A program made the position numbers and the translations under genes. Of a stretch of 64,000 bases of DNA, positions 23,106 to 34,000 are shown piece by piece. Every line of letters begins with the position of its first letter. The stretch's first letter is position 1. This DNA comes from Metellina segmentata (lineage: Eukaryota > Arthropoda > Arachnida > Araneae > Tetragnathidae), in assembly GCA_947359465.1 (NCBI GenBank), contig OX375882.1:50659509-50723508 (forward strand), in the 5' to 3' direction. The notes beneath the pieces were generated by a model. It was not told the origin of the DNA and did no database searches. It saw only the letters and a list, made by a program, of their open reading frames with translations.

Positions 23106-24001
23106 CACACTCCAGTCACATTAATGTGACCACCTGTCAAAAGCCAGAATAACCACATTTGGCAGAGCGGACAGCTGCGAGACGTGCAGAAAGAGAGTCA
23201 ATTAGGTTTCTGAAGGTGATACTGGGATGTTGAGCCATGCCGACTCCAGTGACGCGGCCAGCTGCGCTAGATTACCTCCCTCCTCCAGCCTGGATCCTTC
23301 CGGCAATTGTTACAGGGTGTTTGCTTAGACGTTTCACGCCGTATACGCCAACGTCCATCTGTCCGATGGAGCATAAAACGTGATTCATCGGGAAAAGCCA
23401 CCTGTCGCCACTCTGTGGACGTCCAGTTGCGGTACTGGCGTGCAAATTCCAGCCTTCGTCGCCGATGAACAGCAGTCAGCATAGGTACATTAACCAGGCG
23501 TCTGCTGCGGAGGCCCATGCGCAGTAACGTTCGCTGAACCGTTGTTGAGGACACACTCTTGGTAGCCTCTTGGTTCATCTGGGAGGTCAGTTGCTCAACA
23601 GTTGCACGTCTATTCGCCCGAACGCATCTCCGTAGCCTTCGTTCTCCTCTGTCATCTATAGCCCGTGGTTCACCACATGTACCACGCCGCTGATTTTGGA
23701 TAGTGCCATTTTGCCATGCACGGTATACTTTTACCACGGCGGCACGCGAACAGTTCACAAAAATAGCAGTTTCCGCGAAATGCTTCTACCCTTGGCCCGA
23801 AAGCCAATAATCATGCCCTTTTGGACGTCGGATAAATCGCTACGTTTCTGCATTACGCCAACGATTGAAACGTTTTCCGATGCCCTAGGACATCCTTTAT
23901 ATACACTCCACTGCAATGTGCTGCCACCTGCCTTTTGTGAATGGTTATTTGACGTTGACGTCGAAAGTAGGTGGTGGTCACATTCATGTGAATGGGCTGT
24001 G
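23106..24001 (-). mobile_element. Tc1-like element C, internally deleted
   Basis: The inverted ends are 'cagtcacattaatgtgacca' near 23113 and the complement of 'tggtcacattcatgtgaatg' near 23994. TA flanks are at 23104-23105 and 24002-24003. The first bases 'cacactcc' and 'cacagccc' agree. Length is 896 bp, several hundred bases short of a complete member. Confidence 0.88.
23137..23853 (-). pseudogene. Tc1-like transposase C lacking most of its catalytic core
   Basis: The start is MQKRSDLSDVQKGMIIGF at 23853. A frameshift near 23760 leads into the open frame with ATVEQLTSQMNQ, TVQRTLLRMGLRSRR (DNA-binding half) and VAFPDESRFML (first catalytic Asp). Soon after, near 23280, the sequence jumps to a C-terminal segment that reads like LAASLESAW followed by SARLAAVRSAKCGYSGF. 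The second Asp and catalytic Glu are therefore deleted. GC content is much higher than in the flanks, as is usual for transposases here. It is non-functional but may retain DNA-binding sequence. Confidence 0.87.
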
Positions 24002-24155
24002 TAGTTTACTAAACGTGTTTAATTCTATTTAAATTACATAACTTGAAATAATGTTTTCATGTATCAAAAACATTACAGGCCTTTTAAATTTTTTTCTCCG
24101 CAACCAGCCAATGTTCTGATACTACAAAATCTGGATCAACCCCCCCCTTGCACTC
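24002..24155. other. Unassigned AT-rich spacer
   Basis: No feature was recognised. Confidence 0.35.
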
Positions 24156-24310
24156 TGGTGGTTGTCTTGATAAAATATCTCGTCATTATCATATCTGACC
24201 AGATCTGGATGGACGAGATAGCTCATCATTAAAGGAAAACTGATCAGATCTTGATCTAGCCATCATAATTAAAATAGACAATATATTGATGACGAGATAT
24301 ATTGTTGAAA
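24156..24310. repeat. Palindrome-bearing dispersed repeat (family Y), degenerate
   Basis: It contains 'ttgataaaatatctcgtcatt', 'gaccagatctggatggacgagatagctcatcatt', 'ctgatcagatcttgatctagcc' and 'ttgatgacgagatatattg'. The order and spacers match 45870-46080. Confidence 0.7.
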
Positions 24311-24661
24311 CTACTAGAGTTTAGACTGCTAGAGTTTAGAAACTTTATAGAGTTAAACAAATAAAACGTGTCTGTCTTGTAAAATTCTACTTAACCAGCT
24401 TTTACTATAGATGGTATAAAGTTAAAGGTATTTCTATTTCGTTTTTGAAACACCAAGGTCTTAATATATTAACAAGCCATCTCTTAAACTATTAAAGGAC
24501 TCCCTGAAGCAATTAAAGTATTAATGAACGTCCCTAAAAAGTTAAAGAAACTACTTCTGTTCAATTAAATTCCAGATAAACTCTCGAGATCATGCCGAAT
24601 TAATTATATTTAAAGGAAATTATTTTTCCCCAAACCAGAACTAAAATTTATTTGACGGAGA
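24311..24661. other. Unassigned AT-rich sequence
   Basis: A pyrimidine run followed by AG at 24626-24639 could be a splice acceptor, but the evidence is weak. Confidence 0.3.
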
Positions 24662-25015
24662 ATGTGGCAAAAAAGGTTTCATTTCGAGTTCTACCATCTA
24701 TGGCATAGAAACAAATCTTGTTTAATGTATAAAAATACAGAGATTGTGAGAGAATGGGAATTTATACGAATGCCGGATGAGATGAATAAAAGATTATTTT
24801 TGTCCAGGTCATTAGAGTTAGGCCTAGAGGAAGACCAAAACTTAGATGAATTGACTGTTCAGGCAAGAACATTGTCAAGAATGAGCAGAATCAGCGAGGA
24901 CGCTAATGATTATACTAGGATGCAAGGACAATTAAGAAGATATCCAGTACCAAGTCAGATGATGGGTACCTCATGGTGGCCTAGTTTATCATCGTGTCGA
25001 AAAGTGCCCCGTTGA
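24662..25015 (+). CDS. Uncharacterised 117-codon ORF, possible exon or decayed gene
   Basis: I do not recognise this protein. It has mixed, non-repetitive composition with a charged central part (LEEDQNLDELTVQARTLSRM) and ends RRYPVPSQMMG before running into less protein-like sequence. It stands outside every repeat I can define, apart from its last bases, which approach family Y. A stop codon sits just before the ATG, so it is not simply a longer frame cut short. It may be an exon with a donor near 24964 (ATGG|GTACC), a piece of a transposon gag-like protein, or chance. I hold it as the only plausible non-transposon coding candidate in the window, at low confidence. Confidence 0.25.
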   Translation: MWQKRFHFEFYHLWHRNKSCLMYKNTEIVREWEFIRMPDEMNKRLFLSRSLELGLEEDQNLDELTVQARTLSRMSRISEDANDYTRMQGQLRRYPVPSQMMGTSWWPSLSSCRKVPR

Positions 25016-25109
25016 GAGCAATCTCTGGTGTTAAAACTTGTTCTAAACTGCCACCAGTTATGCGTAAGGGACAATTTATCCTACTTCGATCTTCATTCCC
25101 CTTTGGAGT

Positions 25110-25170
25110 AATAGGGAAGATCTCGACGAGGGAGATCTCGATAGGGATTGTCTCGGCGAGATATCTCGTT
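25110..25170. repeat. Family Y palindrome block
   Basis: 'ctcggcgagatatctcgttc' follows 'gatctcgacgagggagatctcg'. These are degenerate copies of the 16-bp palindrome and run directly into the family W repeat. Confidence 0.6.
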
Positions 25171-25836
25171 CTTAGCAACATTGACTAGATATTGGATGGG
25201 ATGCCTCGTTTAAGCATTTGGAGTGTTTATAAGCTCAATTGTATGTATTTTTACTTGTTTTCTTTTGCACATTCGTTAAATTTCATAAAAGAACTTCACA
25301 TTACAATATAAAAATATTTTCGCACGCATTTTACAGGTTCTCTCTCTCCAATACCAAGACAATTGACAATCTTTTCCAATATACTAATAAAATAGGTACA
25401 AATAAAAAAAAATACTATGCAGCGGGAATCGTGATCATGAATTAAAATTTCCTTAACGTTACAATCAAACATGCATTCAGAAACATCAAACCCAATTCTT
25501 TCTTAGCAAAATTGACTAGATATTGGATGGGATGCCTCTTTTAAGCATTTGGAGTGTTTATGTGCTCAATTGTATGTATTTTTACTTGCTTTCCTTTGCA
25601 CATTCGTTAAATTTCGTAAAAGAACTTCACATTATAATATAAAAATATTTTCGCACACATTTTACAGGTTCTTTCTTTTCTATGCCAAGACAATTGACAA
25701 TCCTTCTCCATATACTAAGAAGATAGGTACAAAATAGAAAAAAATTATTATGCAGCGTAAATCGTGATCATGAATTAAAATTTCACTAACGTTACATTCA
25801 AACATGCATTCAGAAACTTCAAACCCAATTCAGAAG
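25168..25836 (+). repeat. Tandem dimer of about 330-bp repeat (family W)
   Basis: Unit 1 (from 'cttagcaacattgactagat') and unit 2 (from 'cttagcaaaattgactagat' at 25502) are about 90 percent alike by eye. They share 'gggatgcctc', 'gcatttggagtgtttat', 'cacattcgttaaattt' and 'catgcattcagaaac'. An inverted copy is at 30897-31222. The small ORFs in both units (25239-25445, 25549-25737) are the same frame in the repeat and lack gene-like features. Confidence 0.9.
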
Positions 25837-26494
25837 TATTTTAGCGAGAGAAGAGCATCCCCATCACAAAAATCCCAATCTTCGGAAAGAATCCCAACAT
25901 CTGCATTGTTCTCTAGCGTGCGTTCAGACGTATTTTACAACCTACGTCTTGGCGACACGTGGGCCAGAACAGCGCTTGCGCTGGCGACGTTTGAGTTCCT
26001 TGGCGATATTGATCGATTTTTATCCATTCAGCGATTCGTGACGTCAGGAAGAAGTGGGCGGGATTTGCCCTTCGTGGGTCGTTTGACGTCAATCGCAGAA
26101 TTAACTCGATCGAAAATTTTTCACGATGTTCGAGAACTAATTTTGTTGTGGAGGCAGTGTCTAACTTGTTTTTCACTTAGTTCGATGGCGCCTCTTTGAT
26201 GTCTTGCGCTCGATTTTTTTTACTCTCTTCCCAAGATTTTATACGGCGACCGCAGATATTCCCTCACTTCCGAATTTCCGAACGCACACATTACGGAGCG
26301 GTAATTCACGCCAATGGAGGAATTTGAACCGAATTTTTTTGGAAGTTTGGTGCCCTTCTCAATCTTTCCCCATGTTGGAACCCCAGAATTCTCTTTTTGA
26401 CTTCCACGCCATTTCGTCCTCCGTGCCAATAGTTTCGCGTTGTTTTCATTGCAGTTTTTTTAATTCAGTAGAAGATAAATAATTTTCGTTCAGT
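25837..26494. other. CpG- and GC-richer unassigned stretch
   Basis: The base composition differs from the surroundings, with many CpG dinucleotides between about 25900 and 26300. A 131-codon plus-strand frame starts inside the family W repeat, so its N-terminus is repeat-derived and it lacks any recognised domain. I do not call it a gene. Confidence 0.35.
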
Positions 26495-27190
26495 TTATGA
26501 GAGGTTTTTCTGTCAAGCAAGATGACGCAAGTTCTTTTCGGTGAAAAGTGCTTCCCTCCTGTATACAGGACGAGACGGCTTTTGGCTTGTTTTTCCAACA
26601 CGATTTTAGAATATCCTCAATAAAATTTCCAAACTAGGAATTCAGAATGATGTATGATACTTGATTGGTCAATGCAAATTAGATTAAACGCCATCAAAAA
26701 ATCGACAAATCATATTTTAAGGTTACCCCTATATATATCATACGTGAGCATTTGGGTAACAGTACGATAAATCATATATTGTCGAAACCATCACAGAGGA
26801 AATTTAAAAGTAGATTAAAAATATGGAAACCATTTTATGTGCCCAGGACCATGTGACCCTTAACTAGCAAAAGCGTTATCCTTAGGCTTCTTTCGTCTAC
26901 TTGGTGGAGTTCAACATTCATCATCTGATTGGTCTACGGAACGGAAGAAAACGCCCATCCATTGATTCATCATCTGATTGGTCCATTGATTTATCATTTG
27001 ACAGTAGTTAACTGGCGATTTCACCATTTTTGTCGCCAATCTATACGAATGCGCATTCACATACATGCTCTGTCATAAGATGTTATATCGACACACGAGG
27101 CAATAAGATACAAAATCAGCCAAGCGTTAAAAATTTTCTTTGCGAGGTCACGTGACTACGAGTTGACATGTAGAACACGCTTTTCGAAGC
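26495..27190 (+). repeat. Dispersed repeat family X, longest copy
   Basis: Ordered blocks are 'tttttctgtcaagc', 'ggcttgtttttccaacacga', 'aaggttacccc', 'gaccatgtgaccc', 'tttcgtctacttgg', 'cgcccatccattgatt', 'gcgatttcaccatttttgtc' and 'gaggtcacgtgactac'. The same order recurs at 28962-29490 (inverted) and at 34660-34923 plus 35530-35650. It has no ORF and no clear terminal repeats. It may be a non-autonomous transposon of unknown class or an old satellite-like family. Confidence 0.75.
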
Positions 27191-27284
27191 TTCTCTCAAT
27201 GGCCATGCCCTGTCTATGAGCACCATGCCAATCTGTAAAATTGTTCCTTCCCCTAAATTGCGTTTAAAAATTGACGTTATAATA

Positions 27285-27560
27285 GGCTTTTTTTTATCAA
27301 GTTGAATTAAGGTGGAGGTGATGTTTTGAGGTAAATGTGCTTTCTGTATATATCCCAAACGTGACATCACTTGGCTTGTTTTTCGAATACGATTTCAGCA
27401 TTTTACCAACAAAAATTACAAAGAACGAATAACGAATTGATATATTACGATGTTTGAATCATCAACAAAAATTAAATTAAACGCCAAACATCGCCAAAAC
27501 TTAGATAAACGACTTTTTTAAGGTAACCCCGATAGGGTTTTCATGCGCAAACCATTTGAG
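27285..27560 (+). repeat. Family X, 5' part
   Basis: 'atcacttggcttgtttttcg' and 'aaggtaaccccgatagggtt' match the front half of 26495-27190. It ends where the next tandem-like copy begins upstream sequence. Confidence 0.65.
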
Positions 27561-27689
27561 TAAATGAAGTGAATTCTCCGTTTCCCTCCTGGTTTGTTTG
27601 TTCACTCAGAAATCATTCTTATTTATGATTGGTTCCACAAAGGCATCAATCCTTAAAACTGATCTTTCCAGAAAAATAAGTGTGAAAAT

Positions 27690-27985
27690 TAAAAGGTTTT
27701 TCGTCAAGCTAAATGTAGATTGCGGTAGATATTCTGAAGCTGAACGTGTTCCCTTTAAGCATTCCAAACACTACTTCACTTAGCATGTTTTTCGAATACG
27801 ATTTCAACATTTCGGCGATCGAAATTTAAAAAATATATAAATTCCTAATTTATATATGTGATAGTTAATTGGTTAAAGCTAAACTTCGTCAAAACGGAGA
27901 TAATATATACTTTGAAGTATCCCCGATGATTATAATGCGAGACCATTAAGTAACAGAAAGTAAACTATCCATCTCCTTGGAGTTT
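27690..27985 (+). repeat. Family X, 5' part
   Basis: 'gtcaagctaaatgtagattgc', 'cttagcatgtttttcgaata' and 'gtatccccgatgattat' match 27285-27560. The two are about 400 bp apart in direct order. Confidence 0.65.
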
Positions 27986-28961
27986 GCTTGCTTGCGCTGT
28001 TCGTTTCAGTACAATCTCCTCATAGAAAAAAAAATTCTGTGTTGAAAGTTTAGGTAACAATCTAGGATAAGAATTAGAATATGTACCAACGTGGTATAAA
28101 ACATCGAATAATAGTCAGAAGACACTCATAATTGAAGATTCACGGATTTGGCTTAATGCCAAGACAGATGCTTCAAGCTGTGTTTATTTATAATTATGTA
28201 TATTTTCCATAGCAATTAAAATGGAACAGTGAGAACTAAAAACATGAGCTCAAATGTATTTAGGAATTTTTAAATATTTCAAATCTATAGGAGGGATTTT
28301 GATTGCAAACCTACCAGACGGAAAGTGAAGGTTTTATTTTCGCAACCGAAATGCTCTGACATGATTCATAGTAAGGTTACCTTAAAATGTAGTTTATCGT
28401 CATTTTGGCGACATTTGACATTTAATCTAAATGGTAGAGGCTAATTAGTTATCCTAGTGTTAGCTTGCAAGTAAAACAATATAAAAAACAGTTACGTGGA
28501 AACAAAGTGGAAACAATTCTATTACCACTACAATATTCTCTAAGTGCGATTCTTAAGAAGAAATCTAATCTTCCTATGTAATATTGTACTATTCCTATTA
28601 CTACTTCCAAATGTACTATTGAGATTCATTAGTCTAATGGTCACCATATTCTGCTCTAGAAGAGCTAAAAACCGTATGTCAACGATATATAAATATGCTG
28701 TTTTCGTGAATCGAAAACTCATTTGCTAAAGAACTATAGTCTCTAATTTAACATACAAAGGTACAGATCATTCAAAAATAATCCAAATGACGTCCAAGTT
28801 GCGAAGTAAAGTGAAGAGCAAACTGAATTATATGATGCCGGCTGTTGTACACTGCTCTGACTGAATTCTGATTTTTATCATTCTTCCAAAGTTCCAGTTA
28901 AAGAATGAATTCGATTAAAATTTGATCAGACAAAGAATCAAGTTTCACGATGATTTAGAAC
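27986..28961. other. Unassigned AT-rich sequence
   Basis: No feature was recognised. Frames on opposite strands at 28540-28729 are short and mutually overlapping. Confidence 0.4.
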
Positions 28962-29490
28962 GTAGACATGAACTATAAGTTGAGCAGTGCTAATGCGAGG
29001 AGATTCAAAAGTGTGACCAACACGCCAACTAGTAGTCACGTGACTACTCAGTGGAAAATTTATTAGGTTGGCCGATTTGATATTCATCGCCTCGTATGGT
29101 AATATATCTTTGACACAGTAGATGTATGAATGCGCCTTTCTATAATAGTGGCAACACACACACAAAGGTGGTGAAATTACCAAAGTGTACATTATGTCGC
29201 GCGGACCGCTCAAATGATCAGATAATGAACCAATGGATGGTGGTCCTGTGGAATAATCAGCAGATAAATGCTTGAATCCATCCGACAGACGAAAGTCTAA
29301 GGGTTACGTTAGTTTTAGTTGCATGCTCCTGGGGACATAGAAAGGTTACCATGTTCACTCTACTTTATATTTCCTCTATGATTCAGAATTCGTTCTATTG
29401 AATTTGTACTGCCGAAGTTCTAAAATCGAATTTGAAAACAAGGCCAAGTGACGTCACGTCCAAAATATGTACAAAAAGCACGTTCCATCC
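28962..29490 (-). repeat. Family X, inverted copy
   Basis: On the minus strand it reads 'acttggccttgttttcaaat', 'atggtaacctttctatgtcc', 'actttcgtctgtcgg' and 'gtcacgtgactactagttgg', in the same order as 26577-27180. Confidence 0.75.
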
Positions 29491-29999
29491 GAAAAATACT
29501 ACCTCAACCTACATTACGATCACAAATCAAATATGGAGATGAAAATACGTAAACATTGTCACGATAATTTAAAAACAAAACAAATGCGTTGAGTGGTTGC
29601 AAGTTCGTATTTAAAAATAAATGTAAGCTCTTGCCATTTTTTACATTTATTACGAACGAAGACAGAACCATTTATTAAATTGACATAGCCCAAAGAATTT
29701 GTGAGTCAAACAATTCCTCCAAAATAAAAACTGCTGGCAGTACACGTAAATTGGATTGTGTTTTATTGGGCCTATTCGGATGTTCTGAAAAAAGGCATAT
29801 CCATTTTTTTTGGACATAAATACGTCTTTAAAATTAAGCCAGTAACAGGTGATCTGTACGGTAAGTTACAGTTTACTGTGCGCTTTACTGTAAAGCGCTA
29901 GGATGTCAAAATGGGTTTCAAACGAAAGCTATCGTCGATATCTGTTGACATTAAATTGACTATTGAATGTGGCTTTCTTGTATTTACTATACCCAAATA
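29491..29999. other. Unassigned AT-rich sequence
   Basis: Only a short palindromic stretch ('gcgctttactgtaaagcgc', 29881-29899) is noticeable. Confidence 0.4.
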
Positions 30000-30010
30000 A
30001 ATACTACGCT

Positions 30011-30468
30011 GATCCGCGGTAGCTCAGTCAGTAGAGCGTCGGGCTCGCATCAGAAGGGTTGTGGGTTCTGTCCTCGGCGGAGCCTGCAATTCTGATGATT
30101 GCGAGATCGGCGCCTCAACCTGGCTAAAGACCGTCGTGTTCACTAATGGTGACTGGGACACGTTAAATAGGTCTTGGTCACAAAGTCTCCCATGTTCCCA
30201 TACCAAATCAATACCTCTGGGGGTACCTGATCAGGGGGTTATCGGCCTCTGATTGGGATCTAAATTACGTTATGTGTGAGTGAATGGATGTATGAAAGGG
30301 ACCTTCCTATAAAACGGAAGTGTCATGTACGTCGAGCTAAGTCGGACTTCCTCCCAGTGGGGCTCAATAACATGGAAGGCGCACCCCCCCCCCCCTCGCC
30401 TCTTGCCGTCTTTGACGGGCCTGGCACTCCTCCGGTCTGCCAGTGTAGGCATAAGAAACAACAACAAC
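30011..30468 (+). mobile_element. tRNA-headed SINE with (CAA)n tail, copy 2 (SINE-C)
   Basis: It is almost identical to 174-632. A perfect 11-bp TSD, AATACTACGCT, is at 30000-30010 and 30469-30479. The head (A-box-like TAGCTCAGTCAGTAGAGC) starts about 30019. A poly-C expansion lies at 30385-30394, and the tail is (CAA)n. The intact TSD and high similarity to copy 1 suggest recent activity. Confidence 0.93.
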
Positions 30469-30479
30469 AATACTACGCT

Positions 30480-30896
30480 CTAACGAGAAGTAATCACGTA
30501 AAACCTCGCTGATGTACTCCGACATAGCCTACTTGATTTTTTTTCAGTTGACGATTGCACAATATGCTGCATATACGTTCAGTAACTATTCGTTACATCA
30601 TGGATTCGGCTATGTAGCTCAATTACTCTTCTCTTGATGAATTTTAAGTTTGGAATAGCATATGTTGCTTAGAATTGAGAATTCAGAGGTTAATCTTCAA
30701 CTAGCTAAGTTCGTCTCCTTACGTACTTGAATGCGAAATTTTGTAATGGTCTTCTACAACATCGTCAAATTAGGACTAAGACTCTTTATCAGTATCGGAA
30801 GTAACGTAGAAAAATAGTAAATGAGCTACGATATGTGCAAAAAGTATTCTACCGTACTGTACTATGGTTTTACATAATTTTAATTATCCTTGTAGT
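30480..30896. other. Unassigned AT-rich sequence
   Basis: No feature was recognised. Confidence 0.4.
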
Positions 30897-31222
30897 TTAG
30901 CATCCCATCCAATATCTAGTCAATTTTGCTAAGAACGAATTGGGTTTGATGTTTCTGAATGTATGTTTGATTGTAACGTTAAGAAAATTTTAATTCATGA
31001 TCACGATTCCCGCTGCATAGTATTTTTTTTAAAATTGTACCTATCTTCTTAGTATATGGGAAATGATTGTCAATTGTCTTGGTATAGGAGAGAGAGAACT
31101 TGTAAAATGCGTGCGAAAATATTTTTATATTGTAATGTGAAGTTCTTTTATGAATTTTAACGAATGTGCAAAGGAAAGGAAATAAAAAATGCATACAATT
31201 GAGCACATAAACACTCCTAGTT
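30897..31222 (-). repeat. Family W repeat, inverted single copy
   Basis: This is the reverse complement of the 25168-25836 units. It starts at 'gagtgtttatgtgctc' and runs across the unit junction ('cccaattcgttcttagcaaa'), so it is cut in a different phase from the tandem dimer. Confidence 0.88.
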
Positions 31223-31769
31223 TAGCGTCGAAAACTACACTGCAGTCTGGTACAAAAACCTGTTACAAACTGACACCAATTCTGTAAAAGAAACAAGTTG
31301 TTTTTCTTACTAGAAAATTCATTTCCCCTTGGAGCTAACAAAGCACAGACGATTGTAAATTTCAAACTCATTCCGACCCTCCACTAGCTCCTTTGAAGTT
31401 CCATAATGAGTATTCTCTCCTTCTCAACCCTTATCTCCTCTCCATGCCCCAGGTTCAGAGCGGAAACAGACTCTTCACCCTAGAGACACAACATTCTTCG
31501 GTGGGAAACGTTATAATCAAAACACCTGAGAACCACATGCAAAAATGCTTAGAAGCGTGAGAAGGCACAACAGAGCCTTTCAAAACAGCTTCCTTTCGTA
31601 CTTAATCAAACGAAAATTACCTGTCAATCAACTTCGCGGGAACGGGAAACTCGAAAACCAGTAACGGCCCAATTTTGAGATCGATTTCGAAAGGGGGATG
31701 AACCGACAAACATCGCAGTGAAACCTGCAAGTTATATCTCCATGCGTTTGTCATCCACAAAAAAGGGCA
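31223..31769. other. Unassigned sequence
   Basis: No domain-bearing ORF or repeat was recognised. Confidence 0.4.
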
Positions 31770-31858
31770 GTTTTGATCTCGACGAGGTGTCTCGTGACTA
31801 GCAAAATTGAGCATATCATGTAAGATGAGGCATCTCGGGTAAACCACTTAAAGGGTTA
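31770..31858. repeat. Family Y palindrome block, degenerate
   Basis: 'ctcgacgaggtgtctcgtgac', 'agcaaaattgagcatatcatg' and 'gatgaggcatctcgggtaaacc' followed by 'aagggttaa' match the palindrome spacers and edge of family Y. Confidence 0.6.
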
Positions 31859-32765
31859 AATTAAGTGTATTAGATAATTTGCAACTTATGCTATCATAAA
31901 TACATTCTCACGTTCCTTTGTATATCGAACATTTTTTAATCCCCAAGAAGCACAACATATCGAGGGATTAATGTACCGAATACTTACCACTCCTAGATAA
32001 CAATACGATCATTCATCCAACTGCGTATGCTTTTTAGAGTATTTTGAGGTATCAGATACTTTTACACACTCAGAGATTATTTCACAATCGTAAACACTAA
32101 AAAATGAACTGAAATATATTGCCTTCTCGACTAGCGCAATAGAATTTCCTTATTACAAATAAATTTGGTACTCGTATTACTGCCCAAAAGAGAGAGAGTT
32201 TAGATGTGGGCAATGCAGTGTCAACTTTCACGTGACATTCATAAGTCAAATTATCCTGTCTGGCGTTCTCGTTCATTTATCTCCATGCAGCACTTCACGT
32301 CTCAAAAAACTGCAGAGACAATGTAGACTTGATACGTCTGACAAAAAATAAGTTGTTTCTTATACCACTCGGTCTAGACATGATAGACCGTTATGCACCA
32401 TCAAAAAGACCAATATGAGCATATGATTGAAATACTGATCCTCCTTGAAGAGCCTCAGACAAGCAAATAGCTGACCAGCAGAAGACTGCACCGTATGGTA
32501 TTTCTGACAGGTAGCAATAGGGACCACACACAAATCTTTAAACCAATATAAAATAAAATTGATCTCAAATGTCAACAGTCTAAAGATGACAGTCTGCTTA
32601 TCTCTATTACCTTTGAATTCTAAGGCGACTCTGAGATGTTTCCTCTGGTATGGGTGGATGTAATTATCCAAGATATTTACTCTGAAGTTCTTTTTCACAA
32701 AATTTCCTAATAAATAAGAAGAGTATGTGATTGTAATGACTGAAGCCCGTATATTTTCTAAGTTA
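31859..32765. other. Unassigned AT-rich sequence
   Basis: A minus-strand frame of 190 codons covers 32360-32932, but its first 55 codons come from the SINE body at 32766-32932 and no domain is recognisable. I do not accept it as a gene. Confidence 0.4.
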
Positions 32766-32940
32766 TTTATGCGGAATTTTGGAGAGTGGGGTGTCAGTTT
32801 AGGTGTTGACCTTGTCATCTGACCTTGGTTCAAAATTACGATGGGTTGTCCGCTAAACTTTCTGATCGAGAGTGATACCGGACCGTTGTTAATAGCCCAA
32901 TGTGTTGCTCCAGTGTGGAGTTGATTCAACAACCTGCTTA
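32766..32940 (+). mobile_element. SINE body and 3' end leading into a satellite
   Basis: 'ttttggagagtggggtgtcag', 'gttcaaaattacgatggg', 'ccggaccgttgttaatagccc' and 'gttgctccagtgtgg' are the shared SINE body. Its last part is the first unit of the 106-bp array. Confidence 0.85.
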
Positions 32941-33821
32941 CATAGCTACAGTAGCTTTAAGTTGGAACAATCTGAGAGTGATCCCGGACCGTTGTTAATA
33001 GCCCACTGTGTTGCTCCAGTGTGGAGTTGATTCAACAACCTGCTTACATAGCTACAGTAGCTTTAAGTTGGAACAATCTGAGAGTGATACCGGACCGTTG
33101 TTAATAGCCCAATGTGTTGCTCGAGTGTGGAGTTGATTCAACAACCTGCTTACATAGCTACAGTAGCTTTAAGTTGGAACAATCTGAGAGTGATACCGGA
33201 CCGTTGTTAATAGCCCACTGTGTTGCTCCAGTGTGGAGTTGATTCAACAACCTGCTTACATAGCTACAGTAACTTTAAGTTGGAACAATCTGAGAGTGAT
33301 ACCGGACCGTTGTTAATAGCCCACTGTGTTGCTCCAGTGTGGAGTTGATTCAACAACCTGCTTACATAGCTACAGTAGTTTTAAGTTGGAACAATCTGAG
33401 AGTGATCCCGGACCATTGTTAATAGCCCACTGTGTTGCTCCAGTGTGGAGTTGATTCAACAACCTGCTTACATAGCTACAGTAGCTTTAAGTTGGAACAA
33501 TCTGAGAGTGATCCCGGACCATTGTTAATAGCCCACTGTGTTGCTCCAGTGTGGAGTTGATTCAACAACCTGCTTACATAGCTACAGTAGCTTTAAGTTG
33601 GAACAATCTGAGAGTGATCCCGGACCATTGTTAATAGCCCACTGTGTTGCTCCAGTGTGGAGTTGATTCAACAACCTGCTTACATAGCTACAGTAGCTTT
33701 AAGTTGGAACAATCTGAGAGTGATCCCGGACCATTGTTAATAGCCCACTGTGTTGCTCCAGTGTGGAGTTGATTCAACAACCTGCTTACATAGCTACAGT
33801 AGCTTTAAGTTGGATCAATGG
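32868..33821 (+). repeat. 106-bp satellite, nine units, derived from SINE 3' end
   Basis: Units begin 'gagagtgat.ccggaccg' at 32868, 32974, 33080, 33186, 33292, 33398, 33504, 33610 and 33716, exactly 106 bp apart. The first half of each unit is the SINE 3' end ('aatagccca.tgtgttgctccagtg'). The second half ('aacctgcttacatagctaca', 'gtagctttaagttggaacaa') is flanking DNA. Units differ at only a few positions, so the expansion is young. The last unit ends 'tggatcaat'. Confidence 0.97.
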
Positions 33822-33928
33822 GTTTGAACAGCACTCTTACAATCTGCGAGTTTTTAATGCACATATTAGATATTTGCAACTTACACTACGTGCATTTCTC
33901 TCTGGTGTCTCAGTTACTTTCCACGTCT
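33822..33928. other. Unassigned spacer
   Basis: Nothing was recognised. Confidence 0.3.
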
Positions 33929-34000
33929 ATTACTTGACGTTGTAGCTGAGTACAGCGTATCCAGGTATGACTCATACGCCATAAAAACCCAATCAACCAA
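33929..34000 (+). repeat. Dispersed repeat family Z
   Basis: 'ttacttgacgttgtagctga' through 'gccataaaaacccaatcaacc' matches the other Z copies. Confidence 0.55.

Noticed and set aside
25804..26199. 131-codon ORF in the GC-richer stretch
   Set aside because: It starts inside the family W repeat and has no recognised domain or splice context.
32360..32932. 190-codon minus-strand ORF
   Set aside because: Its first part is reverse-complement SINE body and the rest shows no domain, so it is a chance frame.
32868..33821. CRISPR-like direct repeats
   Set aside because: Units are contiguous 106-bp repeats without unique spacers, in eukaryotic DNA. The same applies to the 16.2, 35.0, 35.8 and 44.3 kb arrays.
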